DNA of 47,534 nt. Origin: Bacillota bacterium. Its GTDB lineage: Bacteria; Bacillota; Clostridia; Lachnospirales; Lachnospiraceae. Made by a program: the position numbers and the translations under genes. Shown here piece by piece: positions 25,084 to 33,597 of this stretch. The notes beneath the pieces are model-generated. The model was not told the DNA's origin. It was given only the letters and a program-made list of their open reading frames with translations, and ran no database searches. Where the stretch lies: NCBI GenBank assembly GCA_023399455.1, contig JAEWPN010000032.1, forward strand, positions 1-47,534. The letters are read 5' to 3'. The stretch's first letter is position 1, and each line of letters begins with the position of its first letter.

Positions 25084-25098
25084 TACGGAAACTCAAGC
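25084..25098 (-). repeat. Right terminal inverted repeat of the IS
   Basis: Reverse complement reads GCTTGAGTTTCCGTA, one mismatch from the left end. The 140 bases between the transposase stop and this repeat hold no gene. Confidence 0.7.
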
Positions 25099-25151
25099 TA
25101 TTCTCATTTATATCTTTATATTTTTATTTATAGAAATTACACGAAAAAAGG

Positions 25152-25823
25152 TTAAAAAGTTGCCTCCCCGTCCTGCGATATGAGCGAAACATTGTTAGTG
25201 CACTCAAGTGCATTTACTTCTCTAATACACTGCGCTTCTTCTTTTATTCGCACCTCGACCACCATGTTCAGGCACTCTGCGTTCATGTTCCTCGATTTTA
25301 CGCGCACATGAGGGCTGTATTTCCTGACTACTTCCATAATATCCTCTTCTGCCTCTATATTATCGGAATCCACTACCAGCATCATGGATGTCTTCGCCAC
25401 GGGCATTTTATCCAAAAAGATGATGATAGCCGTCAATACCAACGAAGTGACAATAGCAATTTCAAACAAGCCGGCACCGCAAATAATTCCCACGCTGATC
25501 GACCAAAACAGAAAGACCAGATCCATAGGCTCCTTAATTGCCGTACGAAACCGGACAATGGATAGCGCTCCTACCATTCCGAGGGATATTACCACACTGG
25601 ATTGTATGGAGAGAATAATCGCCGTTGTGATGACCGCCAGGGCTACCAGCGATATATTGAAGTTCTTGTTATAAAAGGAATTCCTTGTCATCACCCTATA
25701 TATAGTGAAAATATACACCGCAATCAGGCAGGCCACCCCTATCGACAGCAAAACGTCTCCTCTGCTCATACTGTCTGCCGTAATCTGTAAAAAAGATTTT
25801 TTTAATACATCATTAAAACCCAT
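25152..25823 (-). CDS. DUF4956 membrane protein
   Basis: A 223-residue protein with three to four membrane segments in residues 23-140 (LLSIGVACLIAVYIFTIYRV; LVALAVITTAIILSI; FEIAIVTSLVLTAIIIFL), the loop SLGMVGALSIVRFRTAIKEP typical of DUF4956, and a soluble C-terminal domain of about 80 residues with alternating strands and helices, possibly ferredoxin-like. Function unknown. Its ATG overlaps the end of the polyphosphate-polymerase gene by 11 bases with AGGAGG in the upstream coding region, so translation is coupled. It is the last gene of the CotH-VTC-DUF4956 operon and could be the membrane part of a polymer-producing complex. Confidence 0.88.
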   Translation of the reverse strand: MGFNDVLKKSFLQITADSMSRGDVLLSIGVACLIAVYIFTIYRVMTRNSFYNKNFNISLVALAVITTAIILSIQSSVVISLGMVGALSIVRFRTAIKEPMDLVFLFWSISVGIICGAGLFEIAIVTSLVLTAIIIFLDKMPVAKTSMMLVVDSDNIEAEEDIMEVVRKYSPHVRVKSRNMNAECLNMVVEVRIKEEAQCIREVNALECTNNVSLISQDGEATF

Positions 25824-26523
25824 TGCTTATCATTCCTCCTATATTGTATTTTCTGCATAAATAATATTTTGAAAATGTTGTCCGGCGCAGATTCTCCAAC
25901 TGAAGGCTTCTATAAATATGATCCGGCAAATACTCGTCATATTTTACCTCCAGCAAATGTTGTCCTACCGGCATAATTGGTCTGGAATAAACCCTGTCGT
26001 CGAAAAAGCTTTCTTTTCTATTGGAGGAACGGATATTCCTGTCAAAAGTAATTCTAACATTCCCGTTTTTACATACGTAGGGCTCTCTTTCGTATTCCAC
26101 GATGACCTTCGGTTCCAACAACCGGCTTTTTTGCTGAAGGCAGAATTTCTGAAGGACTGGCGGATCTTCCTTTTTGCAGGACAGCAGCTTGGCGTGTATG
26201 ACAGCTTCGCACTGTTCCTTCGTTAATATGCAGGAATCCTTATGTATCTTCCCACGTTCTTTACGCTTAAGTTCCAGACGAATCCTCTTGCTGTCTCCGT
26301 TATAAATACGAATTCTAAACTTCTCCCGTGGACTGGTCCCCTCCTCATTTTCATAATAGTTTGTATTTCTATAATCATCCAGATAAACGCTTCGGATACT
26401 ATACATCCCATCTCCGCCTGCATGCTTATCCAATTCCATAAAAGGGCGTATCCGGCTTTTAAGGCATACCATCTGCGCCTCAGACACTACATACTTAAGT
26501 TCATTTCTATAGTAAAGAGCCAT
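25813..26523 (-). CDS. VTC-domain polyphosphate polymerase-like protein
   Basis: A 236-residue stand-alone VTC catalytic domain with no membrane segment. Charged motifs of the triphosphate-tunnel fold are in order: RNELKYVV, IRSVYLDD, REKFRIRIYN, IRLELKRKERGKIHKDS, KVIVEYEREPYV, VRITFDRN, HLLEVKYDEYLP and TTFSKYYLCR. In yeast Vtc4 such residues bind ATP and the growing inorganic polyphosphate chain. Bacterial stand-alone versions commonly lie beside cotH and DUF4956 genes. The stop TAA overlaps the next gene's start region. A ribosome-binding site AGGAGG lies within the last codons of cotH, three bases of spacer separating the genes. Catalysis of polyphosphate synthesis is inferred from the fold. 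Confidence 0.88.
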   Translation of the reverse strand: MALYYRNELKYVVSEAQMVCLKSRIRPFMELDKHAGGDGMYSIRSVYLDDYRNTNYYENEEGTSPREKFRIRIYNGDSKRIRLELKRKERGKIHKDSCILTKEQCEAVIHAKLLSCKKEDPPVLQKFCLQQKSRLLEPKVIVEYEREPYVCKNGNVRITFDRNIRSSNRKESFFDDRVYSRPIMPVGQHLLEVKYDEYLPDHIYRSLQLENLRRTTFSKYYLCRKYNIGGMISNGF

Positions 26524-26526
26524 TTG

Positions 26527-28857
26527 CTATCCCCTTTCCTCCTGCCATTTTCCCGAGGTCAGGTTTTTGCGGTATACGCCGTCTGTCATACCCAAACTTG
26601 GAATCTTTATCTTCTCTTGGACACCGCCTCCGGAACACCCCAGAATTACTTCTTCTCCCTTTTTCAGGTTGAAATTCACATTCATAAAGGAATCCTCTCC
26701 GGCATAATTCTTACATCCTATCAAAAGGCTTTCTCCCGGAGTCAATACTGTTTCCTCCAGATAATTCATATGGGAGACACTTTCCTTATCCATAATAAAG
26801 TATCCCCTCGTGTCAATTTCCTCCTCCGAAACATTGGTCAGAACGATATAATCTTCCTTCCCATTCGACTTGATTTCACTGATTATCAGCCCGTCACCCG
26901 CAGCCTCCGTATATAAGGTCACATACACCGAACCGTCAAGAAGCATCCCCTCATCGATGTGCAGCTCCTCCTCCATATAGGTTTCGCCGTTTACTTCCCA
27001 GTAAGAGAAAACTCTTCCCTCCGGTACTATGGCGGTAAGCACAGTATCGCATCCGGTAAGATATGTTCCCGTGAATTCCGGCTCGCTTACTTCCAGAGAG
27101 TTGACTTTCATCCCTTCACCCGAAAGACATGACGTATACAGAGAATAGGAATCGCCTAACTGCCAAAGCTGTCTTATCCCCTCTAATAAATTATCAGGAG
27201 TCACCTCGGCCCAAGCTCTTATACAATCCATCTGCATATCCAAATAGGTTTGGCTGATTTCGGGCAAATCGGAGTTTATAACACTTTCTTCTATATATTC
27301 CTGCATCTCGTTCTCCCGCAGGGCATTAAGCTCTTCCAGTACTTCGTTTACATTCTCCTGCGAAAAAGCGCCGTTCATCAAATCACAAATATACGAAGCA
27401 AAATATTTCCGGCAATCTTCGCGTTCCATCAATGCAGTGAATAAAGGTGCATAATTCCTTTCCCACAACATCACCAGAGTATCAAAGCTCTGAGACTCAT
27501 CCAACGTGTCTCTTACCGAGCCGAGTCCCATGGTAGTGTCCACATCGAACAGAAGATAACGGTATCTTCCGTCAAATACCGAATCCTGCTCATATGCTTC
27601 GTCCTCCGAAACATAGCGGTAAGCCTTTAAATTGTTATACGGCCAGTCTCTGTTCGCCAGATACACCTCTACGGCAAAATATTGCAAATAGTTCTCCGTA
27701 TCGATATAATCATTCAATTCTTCAAATACGGCATCCTTCGTTAAATCCTCAGTACTGTACTTATTATAGATTGCCGTATATTCCTTCGAGCACTCTACCT
27801 CCAGAGCATCTGAAGCGTCCTGCATATTTGTCTCACCGTCGCCGATGACCACCATTTCCCCTTCGTATTCACCGTATTTCTCCTCGAAATATTCTTGGTC
27901 ATAGGTAGAATGCAACCAGTAAAGCCCCTGATAGACTCCATTGATATATACACTGAGGGGACGGACACTCTGCGTATCGGGAAATCCTGCTTCCTTCGCC
28001 AGTGTCATTCCAAGCTCGTCCCGTATAAAGCCCTCCGAGCGGTCATTGCCAGTATTTCTTATTTTCAAGGTCTTATACTTTCCTATTACGCTTCCGTCCA
28101 CCTCTGAAATTAAGTCTTCAAAAAAAGCAAAGCGGAACTTGTTCTCTTCGTCGTACTCGCTCCTGGCATACAGCTTGAAGGATTTCTGCTCCGATTGCCT
28201 TGTGAAGTTACCCGATATGCGAATTCCTCCGTTTTGGGAAATAATACGACTGCCGTCCTGTTCGAAAATTTCTATATGGACGTCCCGCTCGCTTTCCCTT
28301 CCGCGCACATTGTAATTTGCCGGAGTATCATAAGTAAGAGCCTCCTCCGGATGCTCGCTAAGCCAGTCCGCACGAAGCTTCCCTTCCACGAAGATCCCGT
28401 TCTCATAGCCGTACAGATCTTCCTCTTCTGCGGTGAGGCTCATTACCAGCGTATCGTAGCGCATATCTATATTTTTACCCAAGAAATAAGTATTCGTATA
28501 TGTTTCAGACTGTGTTCCGTCCTCATAAACAGCTTTATATTTCAAAACGTTAACCGTTTCTTCCTCTCCGGCGGTTAACTCAATCGCTTCCTCATATAAA
28601 TAGGTATCGTCACTATCTTCTTCCGGCTCCGAACCGTTCAGTGTATACAAAATATGCCCCGGTCTCTTCATATTCACCGTAAGCACAACATCTTCGCTAT
28701 AAAATCCGCTTTCTGCAGACAATACAATATCCCCGGCATTTACTTCTTCTAATTCATCGAAGGCTTCTTTTTCCGGTGTCTGTCTTTCGCTGTTTAAATC
28801 CTCTCGCACAAAAAGAATCAGGACCAGAATCAAAGCTGCAGAGAATACGGCTATCAA
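26527..28857 (-). CDS. CotH-family secreted/membrane-anchored protein kinase
   Basis: A 776-residue protein. An N-terminal hydrophobic anchor (IAVFSAALILVLILFV) is followed by a chitobiase-C-terminal-like repeat (HILYTLNGSEPEED, about 65-125), then a CotH kinase domain (about 135-520) with SGNFTRQSEQKSFKLY, LKIRNTGNDRSEGFIRDEL, EVYLANRDWPYNNLKAYR and the metal/catalytic LFDVDTTMG. Near the C-terminus is a lamin-tail-like domain (LIISEIKSNGKEDYIVLTNV). CotH kinases phosphorylate secreted or spore-coat proteins; the substrate here is unknown. The start is uncertain: the TTG at 28857 has GGAAAAGGA directly against it, while an upstream ATT codon (about 28875) has AGAGG at better spacing and would add a Lys before the membrane segment. 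It is the first gene of the operon. Confidence 0.88.
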   Translation of the reverse strand: MIAVFSAALILVLILFVREDLNSERQTPEKEAFDELEEVNAGDIVLSAESGFYSEDVVLTVNMKRPGHILYTLNGSEPEEDSDDTYLYEEAIELTAGEEETVNVLKYKAVYEDGTQSETYTNTYFLGKNIDMRYDTLVMSLTAEEEDLYGYENGIFVEGKLRADWLSEHPEEALTYDTPANYNVRGRESERDVHIEIFEQDGSRIISQNGGIRISGNFTRQSEQKSFKLYARSEYDEENKFRFAFFEDLISEVDGSVIGKYKTLKIRNTGNDRSEGFIRDELGMTLAKEAGFPDTQSVRPLSVYINGVYQGLYWLHSTYDQEYFEEKYGEYEGEMVVIGDGETNMQDASDALEVECSKEYTAIYNKYSTEDLTKDAVFEELNDYIDTENYLQYFAVEVYLANRDWPYNNLKAYRYVSEDEAYEQDSVFDGRYRYLLFDVDTTMGLGSVRDTLDESQSFDTLVMLWERNYAPLFTALMEREDCRKYFASYICDLMNGAFSQENVNEVLEELNALRENEMQEYIEESVINSDLPEISQTYLDMQMDCIRAWAEVTPDNLLEGIRQLWQLGDSYSLYTSCLSGEGMKVNSLEVSEPEFTGTYLTGCDTVLTAIVPEGRVFSYWEVNGETYMEEELHIDEGMLLDGSVYVTLYTEAAGDGLIISEIKSNGKEDYIVLTNVSEEEIDTRGYFIMDKESVSHMNYLEETVLTPGESLLIGCKNYAGEDSFMNVNFNLKKGEEVILGCSGGGVQEKIKIPSLGMTDGVYRKNLTSGKWQEERG

Positions 28858-28917
28858 TCCTTTTCCAGTAATTGTAAAAACCTCTTTTCTTTACAAATAT
28901 GGTAAATATGCCCTTAT

Positions 28918-28946
28918 ATTCTATTAATCTTTTTTCATTAATTCAA
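28918..28946 (-). promoter_or_regulatory. Putative promoter of the CotH operon
   Basis: On the minus strand TTGAAT and TAGAAT are separated by 17 bases, ending about 60 bases before the cotH start. Each box matches the vegetative consensus at four to five of six positions. A sporulation-sigma promoter was not evident. Confidence 0.45.
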
Positions 28947-29150
28947 GCAAATATCCATTTTTTTAGTGTTGGGATATAATTTTTAATAATTATTTTACTT
29001 ATTTTTTACGTTTTTTTTATAAAATATATAGTTTGTCCAATATAAAAGCTTATCATACAAATCTGAAAATACCTGCATAACTTTTACACACGGCATCATC
29101 AAACATCTATTTGCCCTGCCCGGTACATCATCATATCAGCGCAGGCAGCA

Positions 29151-29179
29151 TTGACATCGAAATAGCTCTATGATAAATT
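29151..29179 (+). promoter_or_regulatory. Putative promoter of the symporter gene
   Basis: A perfect TTGACA is followed after 17 bases by TAAATT, 27 bases before the ATG. GAGGAGG at 29195-29201 is the ribosome-binding site. Confidence 0.55.
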
Positions 29180-29206
29180 TAAAACAATAACTTTGAGGAG
29201 GATCAA

Positions 29207-30802
29207 ATGACAACAAATGAAATTCAAGTTTTAATCTCCATGGTACTTTATATGCTATGTATTATCAGTATCGGTCTTTTTTTTATGAAAAAAGCCAACA
29301 AGAACAGTGAAAATTACTTTCTTGGAGGCCGTTCTCTCGGTCCATGGGTCGCTGCAATGAGCGCAGAGGCTTCCGATATGAGCGGCTGGCTTCTTATGGG
29401 ACTCCCCGGCGTCGCATATTTCAGCGGTGTAGCCGACGCTGCATGGACTGCAATCGGACTGGCTGCCGGAACCTATATCAACTGGCTCATCGTTGCCAAA
29501 AGGCTGAGACGCTACTCCGCCGTGGCCAACGATGCAATAACCATTCCTGATTTTTTCAGTTTTCGCTATCATGAGGAAAAGAAGATCATCATGATGATCG
29601 CCTCGCTTTTTATCCTCATTTTCTTTACCGTTTATGCCGCAAGCTGCTTTGTGACCTGCGGTAAATTATTCTCCAAGCTCTTCGGCGCTTCTTACCACTC
29701 CATGATGATTCTTGGGGCATTATTCGTTATCATATATACATTTCTCGGCGGATTCCTTGCAGAAAGCGCTTCCGACTTCATTCAGGCTGTAGTAATGATA
29801 TGTGCTCTGAGTGCGGTACTTATTCTTGGTACGGTGAATGCGGGAGGCGTGGCTGCGGTCATTTCCAATGCACAAAACATCGAAGGGTTTTTCAGTTTCT
29901 TCACGACGGCTTCACCTTCGTTAAATCCGGACGGAGTCCAGCAGGTTTCGGATGGAATAGCTTTATTCGGCCCTCCTGCCGCTTACGGCTTTTTGACTAT
30001 AATATCCACGATGTCGTGGGGGCTCGGTTACTTCGGCATGCCTCAGGTACTTCTCCGCTTCATGGCTATCCGCAAAGTGGAGGAGCTTAAGAAATCCAGG
30101 CGAATTGCTACTACATGGGTATTGATATCTCTTTTCTGCGCTGTTTCTATCGGTGTTATAGGAAGGGTACTCTATCCTACGGAAGAAGCGCTGTTAACCA
30201 GCAGCGGCGCGGAAAGTGTATTTGTCGTATTGTCGCAGAGTATGCTTCCGCCTCTCCTGGCAGGTATCGTTATGGCGGGGATTCTTGCCGCTACTATCAG
30301 CTCTTCGGATTCCTATTTGTTAATTGCCGCTTCGGCTTTTTCTAAGAATATTTATCAGAGTATTATCAAAAAGGATGCTACAGACAAACAAGTAATGAAA
30401 ATATCCCGCATTATTTTGATTGTGATATCTGTTATAGGTATTATAATTGCATTGGATGAGACAAGCATTATATTCAAGGTGGTTTCTTTTGCCTGGGCAG
30501 GCTTTGGCGCGACCTTTGGACCGTTGCTTTTATTCAGTCTTTTCTGGAAACGCACGACAAGAGAAGGCGCTGTAGCTGGTATGCTGTCAGGCGGAATTAT
30601 GGTATTTTTCTGGAATCTGGTGGTTAAGCCGTTTGGGAAGTCGCTTGGAGGACCGTTTGGAGAGGTATTAGGAATTTATGAACTGTTGCCGGCATTTTTG
30701 ATTTCCTGCTTGTTTATCATAGTATTTTCACTTATGAGTAAACAGCCTTCGGACGAAATCATAAAAGAATTTGAATTGGCAAAAGCGCAAAGCCGGGGAT
30801 AA
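29207..30802 (+). CDS. putP: Sodium/proline symporter family protein (PutP-like)
   Basis: A 531-residue SSS-family transporter with about 13 membrane segments. Motifs fit PutP closely: YFLGGRSLGPWVAAMSAEAS (sodium and substrate site), DMSGWLLMGLPG, SWGLGYFGMPQVLLRFMA and a C-terminal SLFWKRTTREGAVAGMLSGG. It imports proline or a related solute with sodium. It is transcribed alone, from a TTGACA promoter, and ends at a strong hairpin terminator (30842-30888). No proline-catabolic gene is nearby, so uptake for osmotic balance or Stickland metabolism are both possible; specificity is inferred. Confidence 0.92.
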   Translation: MTTNEIQVLISMVLYMLCIISIGLFFMKKANKNSENYFLGGRSLGPWVAAMSAEASDMSGWLLMGLPGVAYFSGVADAAWTAIGLAAGTYINWLIVAKRLRRYSAVANDAITIPDFFSFRYHEEKKIIMMIASLFILIFFTVYAASCFVTCGKLFSKLFGASYHSMMILGALFVIIYTFLGGFLAESASDFIQAVVMICALSAVLILGTVNAGGVAAVISNAQNIEGFFSFFTTASPSLNPDGVQQVSDGIALFGPPAAYGFLTIISTMSWGLGYFGMPQVLLRFMAIRKVEELKKSRRIATTWVLISLFCAVSIGVIGRVLYPTEEALLTSSGAESVFVVLSQSMLPPLLAGIVMAGILAATISSSDSYLLIAASAFSKNIYQSIIKKDATDKQVMKISRIILIVISVIGIIIALDETSIIFKVVSFAWAGFGATFGPLLLFSLFWKRTTREGAVAGMLSGGIMVFFWNLVVKPFGKSLGGPFGEVLGIYELLPAFLISCLFIIVFSLMSKQPSDEIIKEFELAKAQSRG

Positions 30803-30841
30803 CCGCAAAAACAAGGATTAATTGTAATTATATATAAATAT

Positions 30842-30888
30842 AAAAAAGAACATTCGCTGGAATTAGATGGCCGGATGTTCTTTTTTTA
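30842..30888 (+). terminator. Rho-independent terminator after the symporter gene
   Basis: A 15-bp stem (12 perfect pairs, AAAAAAGAACAT with ATGTTCTTTTTT, then a G.U and two G/C pairs) closes a loop of about 15 bases and runs into a T tract. The mirrored A/T arms let it serve the convergent GNAT gene as well. Confidence 0.85.
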
Positions 30889-30955
30889 ACTTATGAATTC
30901 TTCCGCTTAATACTTATATACATTAAGTTAAAAAAGTACATGAACTTCATAATAA

Positions 30956-31414
30956 TTATAAAGTTAGACGCATATAGATAACATCATCCATAGGATTATC
31001 ATAATAAGGCAGGATTTCTTCAAAACCGTACTTCTGATATAGGTGAATGGCACTTTGGAAAGGTTTTATGGTGTCTAGGACAATTTCCCGATAGCCGTCT
31101 TTTCGTGCCTGATCTATGAGGGTTTCAATCAGTTTCTGACCGGTTTGCTCTTTCCTGTATTCCGGCTTCACATACAGTCTCTTCATTTCACAGCGCACAG
31201 CGTTATGCCTATGAAAAGCAATACAGCCTATCACTTCATCTTCGTCAGTAACAGCTGCAAAAAGCCGCCCATTTTCCCCTGTATACTTTTCTTCCAGATC
31301 TGATAACTCTTCGTCCAAATGCTGGAACTTCAAGTCACGGTTCAGGGAGTTTGTGTATTCTATAATAAGAGACTTGATTTCTTCTATGCAGCTACTTCCT
31401 TCCATTATTTTCAT
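30956..31414 (-). CDS. GNAT-family N-acetyltransferase
   Basis: A 152-residue single-domain acetyltransferase. The acetyl-CoA loop is in VKPEYRKEQTGQKLIETLI (R/Q-x-x-G-x-G/A type, with EQTGQK), preceded by the strand IGCIAFHRHNAVRCEMKRLYV and followed by YREIVLDTIKPFQSAIHLYQKYGF. The substrate is not predictable. The ATG follows AAAGGATAATGAC. It appears monocistronic, between the symporter terminator and the tpiA terminator. Confidence 0.85.
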   Translation of the reverse strand: MKIMEGSSCIEEIKSLIIEYTNSLNRDLKFQHLDEELSDLEEKYTGENGRLFAAVTDEDEVIGCIAFHRHNAVRCEMKRLYVKPEYRKEQTGQKLIETLIDQARKDGYREIVLDTIKPFQSAIHLYQKYGFEEILPYYDNPMDDVIYMRLTL

Positions 31415-31467
31415 GTCATTATCCTTTCTTATTCAAAACATCATTTTCCAATTATTATAAACCATAG

Positions 31468-31513
31468 AAAAACCCGTTTCAATTAGTCATTTAAACTAAG
31501 TGAAACGGGTTTT
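31468..31513 (-). terminator. Terminator of the gap-pgk-tpiA operon
   Basis: A perfect 13-bp stem (AAAACCCGTTTCA with TGAAACGGGTTTT) has a 19-base loop and, on the minus strand, ends in a run of T, 14 bases after the tpiA stop. Symmetry allows weak activity in the other direction. Confidence 0.88.
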
Positions 31514-31526
31514 GAGTTATACATAA

Positions 31527-32276
31527 TTATTTGTAATTTACGATTTTTCCGAAGTCAGGCTTCAAAGCTGCGCCGCCAACTAAACCACCGTCGATATCCG
31601 GCTGTGCGAATAACTCGGCTGCGCTGGAAGCGGATACAGAACCGCCATACTGGATGCGGATTGCTGCTGCGGTAGCGTCATCATAAATTTCTGCGATGCA
31701 GTCACGGATAGCCTTGCATACTTCCTGAGCCTGTTCCGTAGTCGCAACCTTACCGGTGCCGATTGCCCAGATAGGTTCGTAAGCGATAACAGAGGAAGCT
31801 GCCTGAGCTGCCGTTACGTTTAAGAAAGCGATCTTAATCTGTTGGCGGATCCAATCGATAGTGATACCCTGCTCTCTCTGCGTCAAGCTCTCTCCGCAGC
31901 AAACGATAGGCGTAATACCATGCTCAAATGCTTTCAATACTTTTTTATTTACAGTTTCATCTGTTTCAGCAAAATATTCTCTTCTTTCGGAATGTCCGAT
32001 GATTACATACTTCACACCTACATCCGTCAGCATCTTCGGAGAAATCTCTCCCGTATAAGCGCCGCTTTCTTCATAGTACATATTCTCAGCGCCGATATGG
32101 ATGTTGGAGCCTTTTGCGGCCTCCATAGCGGGAATGATATCGATAGCCGGTACGCAGAATACTACGTCAGCATCTTCCGTAGCTACCAAAGGTTTCAATG
32201 TGTTTACTAATTCTACAGCTTCACTGGGAGTCATGTTCATTTTCCAGTTGCCGGCGATAATTTTTTTTCTTGCCAT
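31527..32276 (-). CDS. tpiA: Triosephosphate isomerase
   Basis: A 249-residue TIM barrel of standard length interconverting dihydroxyacetone phosphate and glyceraldehyde-3-phosphate. The N-terminal GNWKMN carries the substrate Lys, the catalytic His is in VIIGHSERR, and the catalytic Glu and flexible loop are in [15 protein letters not shown]. It is the last gene of the gap-pgk-tpiA glycolytic operon, 21 bases after pgk, followed by a strong terminator. The glyceraldehyde-3-phosphate made by the KDPG aldolase of this window enters glycolysis at this point. Confidence 0.97.
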   Translation of the reverse strand: MARKKIIAGNWKMNMTPSEAVELVNTLKPLVATEDADVVFCVPAIDIIPAMEAAKGSNIHIGAENMYYEESGAYTGEISPKMLTDVGVKYVIIGHSERREYFAETDETVNKKVLKAFEHGITPIVCCGESLTQREQGITIDWIRQQIKIAFLNVTAAQAASSVIAYEPIWAIGTGKVATTEQAQEVCKAIRDCIAEIYDDATAAAIRIQYGGSVSASSAAELFAQPDIDGGLVGGAALKPDFGKIVNYK

Positions 32277-32297
32277 TTTTGTTAGTCTCCTGATTTT

Positions 32298-33506
32298 TTA
32301 TTTGTCATTTGCTGCTGCAACACCCGGAAGTTCTTTTCCTTCGAGGAATTCTAAGGATGCGCCGCCGCCAGTGGAAATGTGAGTCATCTTGCTGCCAAAG
32401 CCAAGTTGATTAACTGCCGCTGCAGAATCGCCGCCGCCGATAATCGTGGTCGCATCTGTCTCTGCAAGAGATTTCGCTACCGCAATCGTGCCTTTTGCAA
32501 GGACAGGATTCTCGAATACGCCCATAGGTCCGTTCCAAACAACAGTTTTAGCAGATTTAACAGCCTCTGCATAGGTTACCGCTGTCTTTGTTCCGATATC
32601 AAGGCCTTCTTTATCTGCAGGAATATCTTCGGAATCCACTACGGATACTTCAATTTCAGCATCGATAGGATTCGGGAAAGAAGCTGCAATTGTGGTATCT
32701 TCAGGAAGAAGAAGTTTCTTACCAAGCTTCTGCGCTTTTTCCATCATCTCTTTACAGTAATCGAGCTTCTCGAGATCCACTAAAGAATTACCTACTTCGT
32801 AGCCCTTCGCCTTTAAGAAAGTAAATGCCATACCGCCGCCGATAATAAGGGTATCGCATTTCTCTAACAGGTTAGAGATAACATTGAGTTTGTCGGCAAC
32901 CTTTGCACCGCCGAGAATAGCTACGAAAGGTCTTTGCGGATTCTCAACAGCATTTCCTAAGAATTCGATTTCTTTCTGCATTAAGTAACCAACTACCGCT
33001 GTATCTACCAGGCTTGCTACGCCAACATTGGAGCAGTGTGCTCTATGAGCGGTACCAAAAGCATCGTTTACGAAAACATCACAAATAGAAGCCAGTTCCT
33101 TGGAGAAAGCTTCTCCATTCTTCGTCTCTTCCGCTCTGTAACGGGTATTCTCAAGAAGGATTACATCTCCGTCCTTCATCGCTTCTACAGCTGCTTTTGC
33201 GTTAGGACCAACCACTTCGGGATCCGCCGCAAATTTTACTTCCTGACCGAGCAATTCGGATAATTTTATAGCAACCGGTGCCAGGGATAATTCCGGCTTC
33301 GGTTCTCCCTTAGGTTTTCCAAGATGTGAACAAAGAATAACCTTTCCGCCATCAGCAATTAATTTCTTAATGGTAGGAAGCGCTGCTGTCAAACGGTTTA
33401 TATCCGTAATAGCGCCTTCCTTGAGCGGAACATTGAAATCGCATCTGCAAAGAACACGTTTGCCATTAACGTTGATATCATCCACCGATTTTTTGTTTAA
33501 TCCCAT
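32298..33506 (-). CDS. pgk: Phosphoglycerate kinase
   Basis: A 402-residue two-domain kinase transferring phosphate from 1,3-bisphosphoglycerate to ADP. The N-terminal substrate motif is [11 protein letters not shown], the hinge region includes [13 protein letters not shown], and the nucleotide site is near [13 protein letters not shown]. The ATG at 33506 has GGAGG at good spacing; the frame is open 15 bases further from an ATG that overlaps the ribosome-binding site. It sits between gap and tpiA; a stable hairpin separates it from gap. Confidence 0.97.
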   Translation of the reverse strand: MGLNKKSVDDINVNGKRVLCRCDFNVPLKEGAITDINRLTAALPTIKKLIADGGKVILCSHLGKPKGEPKPELSLAPVAIKLSELLGQEVKFAADPEVVGPNAKAAVEAMKDGDVILLENTRYRAEETKNGEAFSKELASICDVFVNDAFGTAHRAHCSNVGVASLVDTAVVGYLMQKEIEFLGNAVENPQRPFVAILGGAKVADKLNVISNLLEKCDTLIIGGGMAFTFLKAKGYEVGNSLVDLEKLDYCKEMMEKAQKLGKKLLLPEDTTIAASFPNPIDAEIEVSVVDSEDIPADKEGLDIGTKTAVTYAEAVKSAKTVVWNGPMGVFENPVLAKGTIAVAKSLAETDATTIIGGGDSAAAVNQLGFGSKMTHISTGGGASLEFLEGKELPGVAAANDK

Positions 33507-33538
33507 AATGATTTCCTCCATTTAATATAATTATTAAA

Positions 33539-33561
33539 GGTCCGGTCCATAAGACCGGACC
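33539..33561 (-). other. Hairpin between gap and pgk
   Basis: A G/C-rich 9-bp perfect stem (GGTCCGGTC with GACCGGACC) and 5-base loop lie in the 91-base gap-pgk spacer. The trailing minus-strand sequence is only TTTAATAA, so partial termination or, more likely, mRNA-end protection that boosts gap expression is inferred. Confidence 0.6.
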
Positions 33562-33597
33562 CTTATAGGTCTTTAAATACAGTTCACCGCTATATAA

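Larger units (their letters stand above)
23525..25098 (+). mobile_element. IS4-family insertion sequence, about 1.57 kb
   Basis: The ends were placed from a 15-bp terminal inverted repeat, identical at 14 positions: GCTTGAGTTTTCGTA on the left (23525-23539) and the complement of GCTTGAGTTTCCGTA on the right (25084-25098). It encloses one intact transposase gene. The size and single DDE gene fit the IS4 family. The flanks do not give a perfect target duplication: ten bases on each side (TATTGCCTGT and TATTCTCATT) share only six positions, so the insertion may be old or the ends may be off by a few bases. It sits between the uronate operon and the CotH operon and interrupts no gene. Confidence 0.75.
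28858..29206. other. Divergent intergenic region between cotH and the symporter gene
   Basis: A 349-base AT-rich gap with no convincing gene. It contains one promoter for each flanking operon (listed separately). The middle (about 28960-29100) is mostly runs of A and T, with nothing else I can assign. Confidence 0.6.

Noticed and set aside
23515..25108. Ten-base target-site duplication flanking the IS (TATTGCCTGT / TATTCTCATT)
   Set aside because: Only six of ten positions agree, which is within chance for AT-rich flanks.
26242..26916. A 224-codon plus-strand frame opposite the VTC and CotH genes
   Set aside because: It overlaps two well-supported genes in antisense, spans their junction and has no ribosome-binding site.
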